A stretch of DNA of 64,000 bases from Devosia crocina (GTDB lineage Bacteria > Pseudomonadota > Alphaproteobacteria > Rhizobiales > Devosiaceae): assembly GCF_900116545.1 (NCBI RefSeq), contig NZ_FPCK01000002.1, positions 654,343 through 718,342 on the forward strand. The letters are read 5' to 3'. The position numbers were made by a program, and so were the translations under genes. Under the pieces are notes generated by a model. That model was not told where the DNA came from and ran no database searches. It saw only the letters and a list, made by a program, of their open reading frames with translations. Position 1 is the first letter of the stretch. Every line of letters starts with the position of its first letter. Positions 36,609-45,997 of this stretch are shown in pieces.

Positions 36609-39102
36609 CTTCGCCCACGGATTCGCGCAAGAGTTCCTCTGCTGCGTCTGCCATAGCTGATTCGCGCGCTTCTCCGAAAATCGGTTCCTTGCCGATATCG
36701 AGCATCACCGGCACCGCCAGCGGTGAAATCCGTGGCAAGGGCTTGTGGACGATGTGCGATTTGACACGCGCCAGCATGTATCCCAGCCGCTCGATATCAA
36801 GAAGCCCCCGCGCGGCATCGCGCCGCGTCGCCTCGATCAAAATGTGGTCGGGCTCGTGCTGATAGAGCACGTCATAGATGATGTCCGAACTCATGGTGAT
36901 CTGCCGGCCGGTCTTTTCCCGGCCCGGGTGCCGCCGCTCGATCAGCCCGGAAATGATGGCGCAGTTACGGAAGGTGCGCTTCATCAGCGCCGATTCATCG
37001 AGCCAGGATTCAAGATCGTCCCCCAGCATGTCCTCGTCGAACAGCTCGTCAAGCGAGAGCCGGTCGGTGCGGATCAGTGCCGAGAGATCCCCCAGACCCC
37101 AGATGCCGAGCGCATATTCGCTAGCGACGAAGCCGAGTGGGCGGGCCCGCATCCGCTCGAGCCGCCGGGTCAGGAGCATGCCCAGGGTCTGGTGCGCCAG
37201 GCGCCCCTCGAAGGGATAGCAGACCATGAAATGGTTGGTGCCGCGCGGAAAGGTTTCGACAAGCAGACTATCGCGCCGGGGCAGCACCGACATGTCGCGC
37301 TGCAGCCGCAGCCAGTCGCTGACCTGGTCGGGAAGCTTGCTCCAATCCTCAGGCGTATCCATGATCCGGCGCACGCGCTCGGCCAGATAGGTCGAGAGCG
37401 GAAACTTGCCCCCGGCATAGGAGGGCACTTTCGGATCCTTGGAAAAAGCGCGGGACACAAAGGCTTCGTTGTCCTTGATCCCCTCGAACGCAACGATCTC
37501 GCCCCCGAACACAAACGTGTCCCCGACTGTCAGCGTACCGAAGAAATGCTCCTCCATCTCTCCGAGCACCCGGCCACCTGCCCCGATTGGCCCGGTGGTG
37601 CGGCCACGCTTCTGCTCCCTTGAGCGCACGAGGCGCACCCGAACCATCGGCTCCTCGATGATGGTGCCGATATTGAGCCGGTATTGCTGGGCAACCGAAG
37701 GATGGGACAGGCGCCAGCGGCCGTCCTCGTTCTGGCGCAGCCGCGCATAGCGCTCATAGGCGCGCAGCGCATATCCCCCGGTCGCCACGAAATCGAGCAC
37801 CTTATCGAACTTTTGCCGCGGCAGATCGCGGTACGGCCAGGCACGGATGATTTCGGCATAGAGATCGTCGGCGAAAAACGGCTCGGCACAGGCCATCCCG
37901 AGCACATGCTGGGCGAGCACATCATAGGCGCCGGGATGGGGATCCTCGCTATCCTGATGCCCCTCCGACACCGCCTCCACCGCCGCCTCGCATTCGAGCA
38001 CTTCGAACCGATTGGAGGGGACCAGCAGCGCCCGCGAAGGGTCGTCGAGCCGGTGATTGGCGCGGCCGATGCGCTGGAGCATGCGCGAGGAGCCCTTGGG
38101 CGCCCCGATCTGGACGACCAGATCCACATCGCCCCAGTCGATCCCGAGATCGAGCGTCGAGGTACAGACCACTGCTTTCAGCCGCCCATCGGCCATGGCC
38201 GCTTCCACCTTGCGCCGCTGCTCGACCGAGAGCGAACCGTGATGCAGCGCGATTGCCAGCATGTCCTCGTTGATGTCCCAGAGCCCCTGAAACAGCATTT
38301 CGGCCTGGGATCGGGTGTTGACGAATAGCAGCGTCGTCTTGTGCCGCTTGATGGTGTCGTAGAGTTCGCGATGCGCATAGACCGCCGAATGCCCGGCCCA
38401 GGGCAGCCGCTCCTCGGTTTCGAGAATATTGAGCTCCGGTGCCGCGCCGCCCACCATGCGAATGAGGTCCGTCCGCCGGTCGCGATTGGGCTCGGCGATC
38501 CAGTCGCGCAGCAGGTCGGGCCGGGCAACGGTTGCGGAAAGCGCGGTGACCCGCATTTCCGGCGCCAGCCGGGCGAGCCGCGCGAGCCCGAGCGAAAGCA
38601 GATCCCCGCGCTTGTTGGTGACAAGGGCATGCAATTCATCGAGCACGACGCGGCGCAGGGTGCCGAACATCAGCTCGGCTTTCGGATGCGAGATCAGCAG
38701 CGCCAGCTGCTCGGGTGTGGTCAGCAGAATATGGGGCGGCTTGAGGCGCTGCCGCGCTCTTTTCGCGGCCGAAGTATCGCCGGTGCGCGCCTCCACGCGG
38801 ATCGGCAGCTTCATGTCCTCGATCGGGTTCGAGAGGTTCCGGTGAACGTCGACCGCCAGCGCCTTGAGGGGCGAGATATAGATGGTGTGGAGCCCGTCGA
38901 ACGCGCCATCGGCCAGTTCGGTCAAACTGGGCAGAAATCCGGCCATGGTCTTGCCCGCGCCCGTTGGAGCAATCAGCAACTGACTCGCGCCCTCCTGATA
39001 GGAGGCAAGCACATCGAGCTGGTGCTTGCGCGGGCTCCAGCCGCGCGAAGAAAACCACTCGGCGATAACGGGCGGAAGTCGGGCTGTCACGACCACCCCC
39101 AC
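36589..39102 (-). CDS. Ligase-associated Lhr-type DEXH helicase
   Basis: A superfamily 2 helicase of 837 residues, of the Lhr-related family associated with ligase-linked DNA repair. N-terminal helicase motifs: Walker A APTGAGKTMAGF (about residue 44), DELHAL (motif II), TALSATVARPDLL (motif III) and, in the second RecA domain, CTSTLDLGIDWGDVDLVVQI with QRIGRANHRL. A C-terminal winged-helix/stalk-like region follows. Start is probably GTG at 39102 with GGAGG, sitting in a repeat; GTG codons at 39096 and 39090 are alternatives. It is upstream of pdeM on the same strand. Confidence 0.93.
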   Translation of the reverse strand: MGVVVTARLPPVIAEWFSSRGWSPRKHQLDVLASYQEGASQLLIAPTGAGKTMAGFLPSLTELADGAFDGLHTIYISPLKALAVDVHRNLSNPIEDMKLPIRVEARTGDTSAAKRARQRLKPPHILLTTPEQLALLISHPKAELMFGTLRRVVLDELHALVTNKRGDLLSLGLARLARLAPEMRVTALSATVARPDLLRDWIAEPNRDRRTDLIRMVGGAAPELNILETEERLPWAGHSAVYAHRELYDTIKRHKTTLLFVNTRSQAEMLFQGLWDINEDMLAIALHHGSLSVEQRRKVEAAMADGRLKAVVCTSTLDLGIDWGDVDLVVQIGAPKGSSRMLQRIGRANHRLDDPSRALLVPSNRFEVLECEAAVEAVSEGHQDSEDPHPGAYDVLAQHVLGMACAEPFFADDLYAEIIRAWPYRDLPRQKFDKVLDFVATGGYALRAYERYARLRQNEDGRWRLSHPSVAQQYRLNIGTIIEEPMVRVRLVRSREQKRGRTTGPIGAGGRVLGEMEEHFFGTLTVGDTFVFGGEIVAFEGIKDNEAFVSRAFSKDPKVPSYAGGKFPLSTYLAERVRRIMDTPEDWSKLPDQVSDWLRLQRDMSVLPRRDSLLVETFPRGTNHFMVCYPFEGRLAHQTLGMLLTRRLERMRARPLGFVASEYALGIWGLGDLSALIRTDRLSLDELFDEDMLGDDLESWLDESALMKRTFRNCAIISGLIERRHPGREKTGRQITMSSDIIYDVLYQHEPDHILIEATRRDAARGLLDIERLGYMLARVKSHIVHKPLPRISPLAVPVMLDIGKEPIFGEARESAMADAAEELLRESVGEVERTPI

Positions 39103-39207
39103 CTGGCCTCCCCCACGAGAGGGGGGATAGATCCACGGTGGCTCACCGATACAGCGGCAAACTCGATCCGTCCCTCCCCCTTCTGGAGGGGGAGGCTAGG
39201 TGGGGGT
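39095..39207. repeat. Intergenic palindromic repeat, family A copy
   Basis: The repeat contains the ribosome site and start of the helicase gene. Arms ACCCCCACCTGGCCTCCCCC and (inverted) CTGGAGGGGGAGGCTAGGTG surround a core with GGTGGCTCACC. It shows that a mobile-like repeat has become the translation start region of a gene. Confidence 0.8.
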
Positions 39208-39328
39208 ACCCGGCCGGTCGAACACAAACCCAAAGAAGGACAGGACGCAAAAACTGACAACGCGCACCTACTGTAAATCGGCCACATGTCTATATGATGG
39301 TCTCAACACTGCCAAACGGAGCCGAGCC

Positions 39329-39616
39329 ATGAGTGAAGACAGCCGCCCCGCATCCCGTTCCATGCTGGAGCGTATTCTGGGCGACCGGCCGGTGGCGCTC
39401 CTTGTCAAGCTGGCCCTTATTTCGCTGCTTGTCGGCGTCATCATGGCCATTTTCGGCTTCGATGCGGCCGATCTCGTGCGCGGCGCGGTGGATGCAATCC
39501 ACGATGCCTTCCGCGACGGGGCCGGCGTCTTCCGGCAGATAGCTGAATATACTCTGGCCGGCGCCGCTCTTGTGGTACCGATCTGGCTGGTCCTGCGCCT
39601 GCTGCGCGGCCGCTGA
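39329..39616 (+). CDS. Small membrane protein, two helices (DUF6460-like)
   Basis: A 95-residue protein with a polar N-terminus (MSEDSRPASRSMLERILGDR), a hydrophobic helix near 27-45 (LLVKLALISLLVGVIMAIFG), an amphipathic middle and a second hydrophobic helix near 68-88 (TLAGAALVVPIWLVLRLL). No catalytic motif is seen. From memory it resembles DUF6460; not verified. ATG at 39329 was chosen because the upstream part overlaps the repeat. It is followed three bases later by the kinase gene. Confidence 0.75.
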   Translation: MSEDSRPASRSMLERILGDRPVALLVKLALISLLVGVIMAIFGFDAADLVRGAVDAIHDAFRDGAGVFRQIAEYTLAGAALVVPIWLVLRLLRGR

Positions 39617-39619
39617 CCG

Positions 39620-40273
39620 GTGCATCTGACCCCCGAGGCAGCGCTCTCCTGGCTTGTTGCCCGTGCCGAAGCTTTGGCGCAGGAAGACAGGCGCATTGCC
39701 ATCGGGATCGCTGGTGGCCCAGGCGTCGGCAAGTCGACGCTGGCGGCCGAACTCGTCGCAGCGCTCAACGCTGGCGCTCCAAGCCGCGGGGCGCTTGTGC
39801 CCATGGATGGCTTCCACATCAAGCACGCCCGGCTCGAAGCCATGGGCCAGACCGATTTCAAGGGCGCGCCGCACACCTTCGAAGCCCAGGCCTTTGTCGA
39901 TTTCATCGGTTCGCTAAAAAAGGCAACGGCGCCGGTCAGCGGCCCCTGCTATTCGCGCAAGATCGAAGACACGGTCGAAAACGCGTTCACCGTTCCGGCC
40001 GAGGCGCGGGTGCTGGTGGTCGAAGGCAATTACCTGCTGCTCGATGAGGCGCCATGGTCCGGCGTGCGTCCGCTGCTTGATCTCTCGTTCTTCATTTCCG
40101 TTCCACGCGACATCGTTGCGGCGCGGCTGTTGAAGCGACATGCCGCGGAGGGGCTTTTTACCGAGGAGCGCAATCGCGCCCATATCGCACGCAACGACCT
40201 GCCCAATTACGACCGCGTCATGCTCTCGTCCGACCGCGCCGATGTGGTGATTACCCTCGATGTGAGGGAATAG
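39620..40273 (+). CDS. P-loop kinase of the uridine kinase/phosphoribulokinase family
   Basis: A 217-residue P-loop NTPase with Walker A GIAGGPGVGKSTLAAELV near residue 30, GALVPMDGFHIKHARLEA (with the substrate-binding DGFH, typical of uridine kinase/panK-like folds), VLVVEGNYLLLDEAPW and a C-terminal stretch with R-rich lid region. Such proteins phosphorylate a nucleoside, pantothenate-like or sugar substrate; substrate not inferred. Start is GTG. It follows the small membrane protein in the same direction with three bases between. Confidence 0.82.
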   Translation: MHLTPEAALSWLVARAEALAQEDRRIAIGIAGGPGVGKSTLAAELVAALNAGAPSRGALVPMDGFHIKHARLEAMGQTDFKGAPHTFEAQAFVDFIGSLKKATAPVSGPCYSRKIEDTVENAFTVPAEARVLVVEGNYLLLDEAPWSGVRPLLDLSFFISVPRDIVAARLLKRHAAEGLFTEERNRAHIARNDLPNYDRVMLSSDRADVVITLDVRE

Positions 40274-40295
40274 GAGAGCTGTCGTGGGGCTCCCG

Positions 40296-40407
40296 ACACC
40301 CCACCTACCCCCCTTGAACAAGGGAGGAACAGATCAGCACCTGCCGCGATACCGGGGAGCCACCGGCAGATCCCTCCCCCTTCTGGAGGGGGAGGCTAGG
40401 TGGGGGT
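40296..40407. repeat. Intergenic palindromic repeat, family A copy
   Basis: Between the kinase gene and the convergent pyrD. It shares CCCTCCCCCTTCTGGAGGGG and GGCTAGGTGGGGGTA with the copy at 39095-39207; its left arm (CCACCTACCCCCCTTGAACA) is more diverged. Confidence 0.8.
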
Positions 40408-40428
40408 AAATCCTAAGCCCGGTAGAAC

Positions 40429-41529
40429 CTACTCGCCCCGCGCCCAAACATCCGTCTTCGTGCCCACGAGTTCGGCGATGGTCTTCTTGCCCGCAGCCCG
40501 CACACCCGCCACCAGACCACGCTTGATGCGGTCGAGCAGGTCGAGCCCGCCGAAGACGAGCGCGGAATAAAGCTGGATGGCATCGGCTCCGGCTTCGAAC
40601 TTGTCGAGCGCGGTTTGCGGCGAGTGGATGCCGCCGACTCCAACGATAGGCAATGCACCGACGCGCTGACGCATCTGCGCGAGACGCCGCGTTGCAAGCG
40701 GAAACAGCGGCTTGCCGGAAAGGCCTCCTGTTTCTCCCGCATTCTCCATGCCCATGATCGGATCGCGTGAAACTGTCGTGTTGGACACGATCAGCCCGTC
40801 GAGATCGGTGGCGAGGATCACCCGGGCAATTGCGTCCATGGCCGCTTCGTCCAGGTCGGGCGCGATCTTGAGCAGCACCGGCACCCGTGTCCTCGCCCTG
40901 GCGCGCGCCGCTAGAACCGTATCGAGCAGGCGCGTCAGCGCTTCGTCGGCCTGCAGGTTTCTCAGGCCCGGCGTATTGGGCGAGGAAATATTAACCGTCA
41001 GATAGTCGGCAAGATCGCCGAAGCGCTGGACACCGAGCACATAGTCGGCCACGAAATCCTCGCTGTCCTTGTTGGCGCCGATATTGACCCCAAGCGCTGC
41101 CGGCACGCGCAGCCCCTTCAAGCGCTCGAAAGCCGCCTCGTGCCCTTCATTGTTGAAGCCCATGCGGTTGATCACGCCATCAGCCGCGGCAATGCGGAAA
41201 AGCCGCGGCTTGGGATTGCCCGCCTGCGGACGCGGCGTCACCGTGCCGATCTCGACCATGCCGAACCCCATCAGCGCCAAGGGGCGCGGCACTTCGGCAT
41301 TCTTGTCGAACCCTGCCGCCATGCCGACCGGGTTCTTGAGTTCGAGCCCGCAAAGGTTCGTGGCCAGTTCGGCGCCGTCGGCATGCTCCTGCTGCGGCGC
41401 GAGCCCCATGCGCAAGGCGGTGATCGTCGCGCCATGCGCGGTCTCCGGATCCATGCGCAACAGCGCATCGCGCGTCAGATTGGCAAGGCCGGGATTGCGC
41501 AGAAGCGGAGAAAAAGCGGAAAAGATCAT
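40429..41529 (-). CDS. pyrD: Dihydroorotate dehydrogenase, class 2 (quinone-dependent)
   Basis: Membrane-associated flavoenzyme oxidising dihydroorotate to orotate, the fourth step of pyrimidine synthesis. The 366-residue protein has AAGFDKNAEVPRPLALMGFG, GFNNEGHEAAFERL, LTVNISSPNTPGLRNLQ (Ser in place of the class 1 catalytic Cys), VLLKIAPDLDEAAM, VSNTTVSR and VGVGGIHSPQ, marking class 2. ATG at 41529 overlaps the DUF952-like stop (ATGA); the longer frame reaching 42300 is not the start. Confidence 0.96.
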   Translation of the reverse strand: MIFSAFSPLLRNPGLANLTRDALLRMDPETAHGATITALRMGLAPQQEHADGAELATNLCGLELKNPVGMAAGFDKNAEVPRPLALMGFGMVEIGTVTPRPQAGNPKPRLFRIAAADGVINRMGFNNEGHEAAFERLKGLRVPAALGVNIGANKDSEDFVADYVLGVQRFGDLADYLTVNISSPNTPGLRNLQADEALTRLLDTVLAARARARTRVPVLLKIAPDLDEAAMDAIARVILATDLDGLIVSNTTVSRDPIMGMENAGETGGLSGKPLFPLATRRLAQMRQRVGALPIVGVGGIHSPQTALDKFEAGADAIQLYSALVFGGLDLLDRIKRGLVAGVRAAGKKTIAELVGTKTDVWARGE

Positions 41530-41882
41530 TTCACACCAGAAGGCAGGACGGTGGATCCATCTGCGGCAACGCTGATGGCTTCTTCCCACACGATATCGGC
41601 AAGGCTCAGCGGACCACCATAAAGGTGCGGAAACAGCTGTCCTCCGCGGGAGGGCTCCCACATGAGCCTTGTGCCGAGATCGCCGGTCCGGACCGCGAGC
41701 AGCAGAAGATCGCTTTGGCCGGCAAAATGCAGCCGCAGCGTTTCGGCCAGCTGCGCTGCGGTCGAAAAGTGCATGTAGCCATCGGCAGCATCGATGGGCA
41801 TGCCCGCAAAAGCGCCGGAAAGTCGGGCTGGCGCAAAAGCCGCGGCGGTGGTGATTTTGTAGATGAGCTCGGGGTGTGGCAT
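41526..41882 (-). CDS. DUF952-like small protein
   Basis: A 118-residue soluble protein beginning MPHPELIYKITTAAAFAPA, with DGYMHFSTAAQLAETLRLHF, LLLLAVRTGDLG and LMWEPSRGGQLFPHLYGGPL. These match the DUF952 pattern, whose biochemical role is unknown. It is coupled to pyrD by a four-base overlap in the same strand. Confidence 0.85.
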   Translation of the reverse strand: MPHPELIYKITTAAAFAPARLSGAFAGMPIDAADGYMHFSTAAQLAETLRLHFAGQSDLLLLAVRTGDLGTRLMWEPSRGGQLFPHLYGGPLSLADIVWEEAISVAADGSTVLPSGVK

Positions 41883-42010
41883 GGCCGGACCCTAATGGGG
41901 CCCGCGCAGGACGGCAAGCGTGATCGCCCACCGCTTTACACACGCCCTCCCCCCAGATAAAGTAGGACAAGTTTCCTTCAATGAGATCACTTTCCTCGGC
42001 GGCAGCGCTC

Positions 42011-42661
42011 ATGCTTTCACACAGGGCCATCTGGGACGGGATTGACGCTCTGGCGCGCCGCCATGGCGTGTCCGTGTCCGCGCTCGCCAAGCTTGCTGGG
42101 CTCGATGCGACTGCCTTCAATGTTTCCAAACGCATCAGCAAGGATGGCCGGGAGCGCTGGCCCTCGACCGAAAGCATTTCCAAGATTCTCGAGGCTACGG
42201 GGGAAAGCTTCGATAGTTTCCTTGGCGGCTCAGGCGCCTTCCTCTCCGCTCCCGGCGGTTTTAGTGAAACCGGCCTGCGCAATATTCCGCTGCTCGGCAT
42301 GGCCCAGGCCGGTAGCGGCGGCTATTTCGACAGCGCCGGGCATCCGCTCGGCCATGGCTGGGACGAAGTGGCCCTTCCCACGCCCGATGAACACGGCATC
42401 TATGCGCTCGAAATCTCGGGCGACAGCATGGAGCCGCTTTATCGCGAAGGCGACCGCATCGTCGTCTCCCCAACCGAGCAGGTCCGCCGTGGCGACCGCG
42501 TTGTCGTCAAGACGCGCGAGGGCGAGGTCATGGCCAAGATCCTTGCCCGCCAAACCGCCAAGCAGATCGAACTTCACTCCATCAACCCCGCCTACACGCC
42601 CCGCATCCTCGATATCCGCGACATCGAATGGATGGCGCGCATCATCTGGGCGAGCCAGTAA
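42011..42661 (+). CDS. HTH repressor with S24 peptidase domain (LexA/CI-like)
   Basis: A 216-residue regulator with an N-terminal helix-turn-helix (RAIWDGIDALARRHGVSVSA, residues about 5-25, then FNVSKRISKDGRERWPSTES) and a C-terminal S24 self-cleaving domain: catalytic Ser in EISGDSMEPLYREGD and Lys in VVVKTREGEVMAK. Such proteins sense DNA damage or act as stress repressors. ATG at 42011 was chosen by family length; the ATG at 41981 extends it by ten residues. Its stop is three bases from the stop of the convergent kinase gene. Confidence 0.88.
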   Translation: MLSHRAIWDGIDALARRHGVSVSALAKLAGLDATAFNVSKRISKDGRERWPSTESISKILEATGESFDSFLGGSGAFLSAPGGFSETGLRNIPLLGMAQAGSGGYFDSAGHPLGHGWDEVALPTPDEHGIYALEISGDSMEPLYREGDRIVVSPTEQVRRGDRVVVKTREGEVMAKILARQTAKQIELHSINPAYTPRILDIRDIEWMARIIWASQ

Positions 42662-42664
42662 GCG

Positions 42665-43702
42665 CTATTCGGCCGCCTTGGTGATCCCGACATTTTCCGC
42701 TGGAAAGGTCAGGCGTGTCACAGCGCCATTGTCCGAGTGAAAGCTCAGCGTGCCATCGAGCGTACGGGCAAAGCTCGACAGCACCCGGAAGCCGAGCCGG
42801 TCGCTTTGGGAGGGATCGAACCCTTCGGGAAAACCCGGCCCATCGTCACGCGCCACCAGCACCAGATCGGCCCCATCACGCTCGAGTTCGATCGAAAAGT
42901 TGCCCGCGCCATCCTTGAAGGCATGCTTGACGGCATTGGTTGCCAGCTCGCTCACGATCAATGACAGGGTAAGCAGGCGGTTGACGTCGAGCCGGTCGAT
43001 CGCGGTGAGAACCTTGACATCGACATTCTCGCGCCCGGCGCCGTTGAGCACATCGCGCAGCAGCTCGAACAAATAGATCTCGAGCGCCAGTTCGCTATTG
43101 GTCGGATCATATAGCCGCCGGTGAATGCGCGCCATGGAATCGAGCCGGGTCGAAGCATCTTCAAAGGCGGAGACGGCTTCGGGTTGTGTGCCCACTCGCC
43201 GCCGGTGCATCGACAGGAGCGCGCTGATAAAGGCCATGTTGTTGGCCGTGCGGTGCTGCAGTTCCTCGAACAGCGTCTTTTGCTTGTCGAGCAGCGCCGC
43301 GGTGCGCGCCTGCTCTTCCCCAAGCCGGCGCAGCGCGGCCGTCATCACGTGGATGATCAGGATGTCGGCCGACAGGATCACGACGAAAAAGATCACCGCG
43401 ATCGCACTCTGCCCGTCGAGCGCAAGGCTGCTGAACGGGGGAATGAACCAATACCAGGCCGCCAGGATCGAGAGGCCAGCCACCAGCAGACCCGGCCCCG
43501 TTCCGCAGAAAAACGCGGTCAGCAGCACGGCGGGGAAAAAGGTAAGATAGGGAAAGCCCGACGGCAGAACGTCGTTGAGGCCGAAGCGGACGGCGAGCGC
43601 CAGCGCGAAAGCAAGGACGCCCAGCCCATAGGCTGCGCCCGGCCGCTTCCGGAGCCACTCCGCGTGGCCCAGCAGCGCCATCCCCCAAAGACCTCTTTGC
43701 AC
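42665..43702 (-). CDS. Membrane sensor histidine kinase (DUF4118, HisKA_2, HATPase)
   Basis: A 345-residue sensor kinase. The N-terminal part has four hydrophobic segments in the DUF4118 manner (for example DVLPSGFPYLTFFPAVLLTA). The phospho-acceptor region is LFEELQHRTANNMAFISALL, a HisKA_2 motif with His near residue 150. The ATPase domain has SELATNAVKHAF (N box), ARDDGPGFPEGFDP (G1) and LGFRVLSSFARTLDG (G2). Start GTG at 43702 was chosen because GAGGGA lies six bases upstream; the ORF opens at 43756 with TTG. No response regulator is adjacent. Confidence 0.9.
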   Translation of the reverse strand: MQRGLWGMALLGHAEWLRKRPGAAYGLGVLAFALALAVRFGLNDVLPSGFPYLTFFPAVLLTAFFCGTGPGLLVAGLSILAAWYWFIPPFSSLALDGQSAIAVIFFVVILSADILIIHVMTAALRRLGEEQARTAALLDKQKTLFEELQHRTANNMAFISALLSMHRRRVGTQPEAVSAFEDASTRLDSMARIHRRLYDPTNSELALEIYLFELLRDVLNGAGRENVDVKVLTAIDRLDVNRLLTLSLIVSELATNAVKHAFKDGAGNFSIELERDGADLVLVARDDGPGFPEGFDPSQSDRLGFRVLSSFARTLDGTLSFHSDNGAVTRLTFPAENVGITKAAE

Positions 43703-43793
43703 GTATCGTCCCTCGGAGGCGCTCGGCCTGACACAGATCAAGTCAGTATAATGCAAGTCCGGGCATTTGGCTTCCCAGACTTAAGTGAAATCG

Positions 43794-45488
43794 CTAGGCC
43801 AGCATTTTCCCGGCCAGCGCATCGGCGATCAGGCGGCGCGTATTGTCGATGCCGTAGAGCGCGGCGAAAGATCCAAAGCGCGGCCCGCGTTCCTGGCCGA
43901 TCAAGACCTGGTAGAGCATCTGGAAGAACTCGCCGGAGACGCCGGGGCCGCCGGTCGGGCTCTTTTTGGTGTGGTCCTGATAGCGCTCAAAGGTACGCGC
44001 CACGTCGAGCGCGGCGTTCTGAATATCCTCGTTGGCTGCCTCGGGAGGCAGTTCGGCGAAAGCTGCCGACAGCGCGTCGAGCGCTGAACGTTCGACCTCA
44101 TCCGGCGCCCGGTAGCTCTTTTTCACGAAATCGCGGAAGTAGCGCATGGCGTAGCCGACCAGCGCATCAAGATGCGGATGCGTCTTGGCCGAAATCCCCG
44201 GCGCATAGGCGGAGATATAGCCCCACATGACTTCGGGCGTCTCCGGATTGGATGCAGTCGCCAGATTGAGCAGCAGCGCAAAGGTCACCGGCATGTCGAT
44301 CTTGGGCACATCGCCGTAGTGGACATGGAAGGCCGGGTTTTCGAGACGCGCCGCCGCGTCCTGCCTTTCATAGGCAGCAACGAAGGTGGCATATTCGTCC
44401 ACGGCCCGCGGAATGACGTCGAAATGCAGGCGCTTGGCAACGCGCGGCTTCTGGAACATATAGAGCCCCAGGCTTTCGGTCGGCGCATAGGTCAACCATT
44501 CATCGATGGTCAGGCCATTGCCCTTGGACTTGGAGATCTTCTGGCCTTCGCTGTCGAGGAACAGTTCGTAAACGTAATGTTCCGGAGGCGTGCCACCGAG
44601 GATTGCGCAGATCCGGTCATAGATCGACTGGTTGGTCTGGTGATCCTTGCCGAACATTTCGAAATCGACGCCGAGAGCGGCCCAGCGCATCCCGAAATCG
44701 GGCTTCCACTGCAGCTTCACATTGCCGCCGGTGACCGGGACCGTGGTGTCGCGGCCGTCTTCGTCCGCGAAGGTGATGGTGCCGTCCTTGGCATTGACTT
44801 CCTTCATCGGGACATAGAGCACGCGGCCCGAAATCGGGGAGATCGGCAGGAACGGGGAATAGGTCGCCTGCCGCTCTGCCCCCAGGGTGGGCAGCATGAC
44901 GCCCATGATGTCGTCATACCGTTCGGCGGCGCGCAAGAGCACGGCGTCGAACTTGCCCGACCGGTAATATTCGGTGGCGCTCGCGAACTCGTAGTCGAAC
45001 CCAAAGGTGTCGAGGAAGCGCCGGAGCATGGCGTTGTTGTGATCGCCAAAACTCGCATATTCGTTGGTCCAGGGATCGGGAACCGAGGTCAGCGGCTTTT
45101 GCAGATGCGGCTCCATCGCCTCCTTGGAGGGGACCGTGTCTGGGATCTTGCGCATGCCATCGAGATCGTCGGAAAAGCACAGAAGCCGCGTCGGAATCTG
45201 GTCGCGCGTCAAAAGCCGAAAGGCCGTGCGCACCATGGTGGTGCGCGCCACTTCGCCAAAAGTGCCGATATGGGGCAGGCCCGATGGGCCATATCCGGTT
45301 TCGAACAGGGCTTCACCCTTACCCGACTTTTCCAGCCGTTTGACGATCTTGCGGGCTTCCTCGAACGGCCAGGCGCGAGCGGACTGCGCGGGCTCGAAAA
45401 AGGATGGGTCAAGAGCGGGCAAAGCGGCGGGCGACACTGGGCGGCTGCCTTTCGGAAAAAGAAGGGAAGAGACAGCGCGGTGTCGCAT
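43794..45488 (-). CDS. lysK: Lysyl-tRNA synthetase, class I
   Basis: Charges tRNA-Lys with lysine. The 564-residue protein is the class I (archaeal/alphaproteobacterial) type: the HIGH-like motif [15 protein letters not shown] near residue 70, the KMSKS-like [11 protein letters not shown] near 320, and the family-specific [20 protein letters not shown]. Class II signature motifs are absent, as expected for this type. ATG at 45488 has GAGGG eight bases upstream. It is divergent from the TerB gene. Confidence 0.94.
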   Translation of the reverse strand: MRHRAVSSLLFPKGSRPVSPAALPALDPSFFEPAQSARAWPFEEARKIVKRLEKSGKGEALFETGYGPSGLPHIGTFGEVARTTMVRTAFRLLTRDQIPTRLLCFSDDLDGMRKIPDTVPSKEAMEPHLQKPLTSVPDPWTNEYASFGDHNNAMLRRFLDTFGFDYEFASATEYYRSGKFDAVLLRAAERYDDIMGVMLPTLGAERQATYSPFLPISPISGRVLYVPMKEVNAKDGTITFADEDGRDTTVPVTGGNVKLQWKPDFGMRWAALGVDFEMFGKDHQTNQSIYDRICAILGGTPPEHYVYELFLDSEGQKISKSKGNGLTIDEWLTYAPTESLGLYMFQKPRVAKRLHFDVIPRAVDEYATFVAAYERQDAAARLENPAFHVHYGDVPKIDMPVTFALLLNLATASNPETPEVMWGYISAYAPGISAKTHPHLDALVGYAMRYFRDFVKKSYRAPDEVERSALDALSAAFAELPPEAANEDIQNAALDVARTFERYQDHTKKSPTGGPGVSGEFFQMLYQVLIGQERGPRFGSFAALYGIDNTRRLIADALAGKMLA

Positions 45489-45576
45489 TCCCTTGCCCTC
45501 GCGTCAATGTCGCAGGTGGTTGCGAAACCACTGCGCCCATCCTAGTTTTGCATCTCGTCCTTTTGCCGGAACCGCC

Positions 45577-45987
45577 ATGACCCATCCACAAGACGCGCTG
45601 ATCCACCTGATGATCGTCGCCGCCTCCTCGGACAGTTCCATGACCGAGCGCGAACTTTTTCGAATTCAGGCGCTGATCGACCGGCTGCCGGTGTTCGAAG
45701 GGTTCGAGAAGTCGCGCCTTGCCGATGTGGTGAATGACTGCGCAGACATGCTCAATGGGCCCGACGGGCTCGACACGGTAATGGACAATGCCCTTGCCGC
45801 CCTGCCCAAGAAGCTCGAGGACACAGCCTATGCGCTGGCCGTCGAGGTCACGGCAGTCGACCTGCGCCTCGAGCAGGAAGAACTGCGCTTCCTTGAAATG
45901 CTGCGCGACAAGCTAAGCCTTGACCGGCTCACCACCGCCGCCATCGAAGTCGCAGCCCGCGCGCGTCATAGGCGCCTGCCAGGCTAA
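45577..45987 (+). CDS. TerB-family tellurite-resistance-like protein
   Basis: A 136-residue helical, acidic protein of the TerB fold (three-helix bundle family also found in DjlA and tellurite proteins). Features are LMIVAASSDSSMTERELFRI, KKLEDTAYALAVEVTAVDLR and QEELRFLEMLRDKLSLD, the acidic metal-binding-like segments. It is a single gene between lysK (divergent) and the convergent solute-binding gene; no other ter genes are near. ATG at 45577 has GGAA upstream. Confidence 0.85.
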   Translation: MTHPQDALIHLMIVAASSDSSMTERELFRIQALIDRLPVFEGFEKSRLADVVNDCADMLNGPDGLDTVMDNALAALPKKLEDTAYALAVEVTAVDLRLEQEELRFLEMLRDKLSLDRLTTAAIEVAARARHRRLPG

Positions 45988-45997
45988 GTCAGACCCC

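Noticed and set aside
40429..42300. A 623-residue frame suggesting an N-terminal extension of pyrD
   Set aside because: The extra part overlaps the DUF952-like gene in another frame. PyrD's true start at 41529 overlaps that gene's stop as ATGA and gives normal length.
42011..42661. A prophage repressor marking a phage region
   Set aside because: No integrase, structural or lysis genes are near; S24 regulators of this sort also occur as chromosomal genes in Rhizobiales.
25358..45987. A ter-type operon linking the TelA-like genes with the TerB gene
   Set aside because: They are about 16 kb apart with unrelated genes in between; no TerC, TerD or similar gene is present.
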